From: Pelagibacterium sp.
GTDB taxonomy: Bacteria; Pseudomonadota; Alphaproteobacteria; Rhizobiales; Devosiaceae
Length of the DNA stretch: 54,979 nucleotides
Direction: 5' to 3'
Assembly (NCBI GenBank): GCA_002723255.1
Contig: PBNW01000005.1
Coordinates: forward strand, 1-54,979
How positions within the stretch are numbered: position 1 is the stretch's first letter; each line of letters opens with the position of its first letter. Shown in pieces: positions 54,230 through 54,979 of the stretch. The notes beneath the pieces were generated by a model, which was not told the origin of the DNA, searched no databases, and saw nothing but the letters and a program-made list of their open reading frames with translations. Made by a program: the position numbers and the translations under genes.

Positions 54230-54979
54230 GTGGCACGGCTTAACACATTCCCGGTTTCGGTCGCAGTCAAAGGGCGGCGCATCGTCATTGTGGGCGGCGA
54301 CGAGGAAGCACTGGCCAAGGCGCGGCTGGCGGCCAAGACCAGCGCGGAAGTGGTTCTGTTCGCCCACGAATTCGAGGCCGATTTTTCAGGGCTGGACGTG
54401 ACGCTGGTTGCGCGGTCGGTCGAGCCGGACGATTTTGCCAATGCGGCGCTGGCCTTTGTGGCCGACCATGGGCCGGAGGGCGCGTGGGCTTTGAAGCTGG
54501 CGCGCGAGGCGGGCGTGCCGGTCAACGAGGTGGACGTTCCCGAAAACTGCGATTTTTTCACCCCGGCCATTGTCGACCGGGCGCCGATTTCAATCGCCAT
54601 TTCGTCCGAAGGCGATGCGCCGGTGCTGGCGCGGCTGGTGCGGGCGAAAATCGAGGCGATGCTTTCGCCGCGGCTGGGCGATATCGCGCGGCTGGCCGGA
54701 TCGATGCGCGACAAGGTTGCTCGGTTGCTTTCCGATGGCGTCGCGCGGCGGCGCTATTATGAGGCGCTGGTCACGGCGCCCGATATCGAAGGTGCACTTG
54801 CGGCCGGGCAGGGCGAGGCGCGAGCCGATGCGCTGCTTGCCGAACATGCCGGTGCGGCATCGGGCACTGGTTTGGTGTGGCTGATCGGGGCCGGGCCGGG
54901 GGCGGAGGATCTGCTAACGCTGCGCGCCCAACGCCTGTTGCAGGAAGCGGACGTTATCGTTCACGACCAGTTGGTGCCC
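54230..54979 (+). CDS. cysG: Siroheme synthase CysG, N-terminal part
   Basis: 250 residues up to the window edge. The N-terminal dehydrogenase/ferrochelatase part has VAVKGRRIVIVGGDEEALAK (NAD site), NEVDVPENCDFFTPAIVD and the AISSEGDAPVLARL region. The second part, uroporphyrinogen-III methyltransferase, begins at GLVWLIGAGPGAEDLLTLRA. It makes siroheme for sulfite and nitrite reductases. In the NAD site the usual GGG reads GGD. GTG at 54230 has AGGAGA 11 bases upstream. Confidence 0.92.
   Translation, partial: MARLNTFPVSVAVKGRRIVIVGGDEEALAKARLAAKTSAEVVLFAHEFEADFSGLDVTLVARSVEPDDFANAALAFVADHGPEGAWALKLAREAGVPVNEVDVPENCDFFTPAIVDRAPISIAISSEGDAPVLARLVRAKIEAMLSPRLGDIARLAGSMRDKVARLLSDGVARRRYYEALVTAPDIEGALAAGQGEARADALLAEHAGAASGTGLVWLIGAGPGAEDLLTLRAQRLLQEADVIVHDQLVP

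Overview
The window (54,979 bp, GC-rich, densely coded on both strands) looks like a chromosomal segment of an alphaproteobacterium of the order Hyphomicrobiales (Rhizobiales). The evidence is the conserved block yajC-secDF-Mth938-NDUFAF6-like next to nlpD/pcm/surE/serS/tatCBA/scpBA/SPOR/argS/dgt/erpA, an ExoR-like Sel1 protein, a plcP-agt-like lipid-remodelling pair and a 1767-residue homologue of the growth pole ring protein known from polar-growing rhizobia. A Devosiaceae-like genus is a reasonable guess, but the sequence alone does not prove it.

Layout. 1-5.8 kb: the end of trmFO, then on the minus strand an NDUFAF6-like protein, an Mth938 protein, fused SecDF and YajC, with a DUF815 AAA+ ATPase divergent from them. 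5.8-18.8 kb: a minus-strand housekeeping run (NlpD-like factor, pcm, surE, serS, tatC, tatB, tatA, scpB, scpA, SPOR protein, argS, dgt-like). 18.8-22.8 kb: erpA, a LysE-type exporter, xthA, exoR and a VOC protein. 22.8-25.6 kb: a mobile-element cluster with an IS481 element, an IS630 element and short repeats. 25.7-30.4 kb: a leucine-rich small ORF, leuA, an EEP-fold phosphatase/nuclease, an Aat-like transferase, an exported MsrA and tRNA-Lys(CTT). 30.6-40.4 kb: a FemAB-like protein, a flippase, a GNAT protein, acetyl-CoA synthetase, a CHASE2-PAS-GGDEF-EAL protein, an exported GH3 enzyme and a DUF1697 protein. 40.4-45.2 kb: a second LysE exporter, two paralogous LpxH/PlcP-type phosphoesterases around an MFS transporter, and a GT4 glycosyltransferase. 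45.2-54.98 kb: the giant pole-ring protein, an Hpt protein, a 2Fe-2S ferredoxin, an exported purple-acid-phosphatase-like protein and the start of cysG.

The most interesting signal is a family of roughly 121-126 bp repeats (five copies) whose termini match the inverted repeats of the resident IS630 element and which lie in TA dinucleotides. They look like IS630-driven MITEs. A second, unrelated palindromic TA-flanked repeat lies between the SPOR gene and scpA. In four genes (trmFO, the NDUFAF6-like gene, the SPOR gene, exoR) the stop codon is formed by the TA plus the adjacent terminal base of a repeat. An IS481 copy has inserted exactly into the CTAG formed where two of these repeats abut head to head.

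Other candidates are a 9-bp perfect inverted repeat that hides the Shine-Dalgarno of the first LysE exporter, a leucine-codon-rich mini-ORF with a layered hairpin before leuA, a perfect TTAA-N7-TTAA CtrA-type site between the pole-ring gene and the Hpt gene, and exact 11- and 22-residue repeats in the pole-ring protein. Many housekeeping genes overlap by 4 bp (surE/serS, tatC/tatB, scpB/scpA, GH3/DUF1697, phosphoesterase/glycosyltransferase), which suggests translational coupling.
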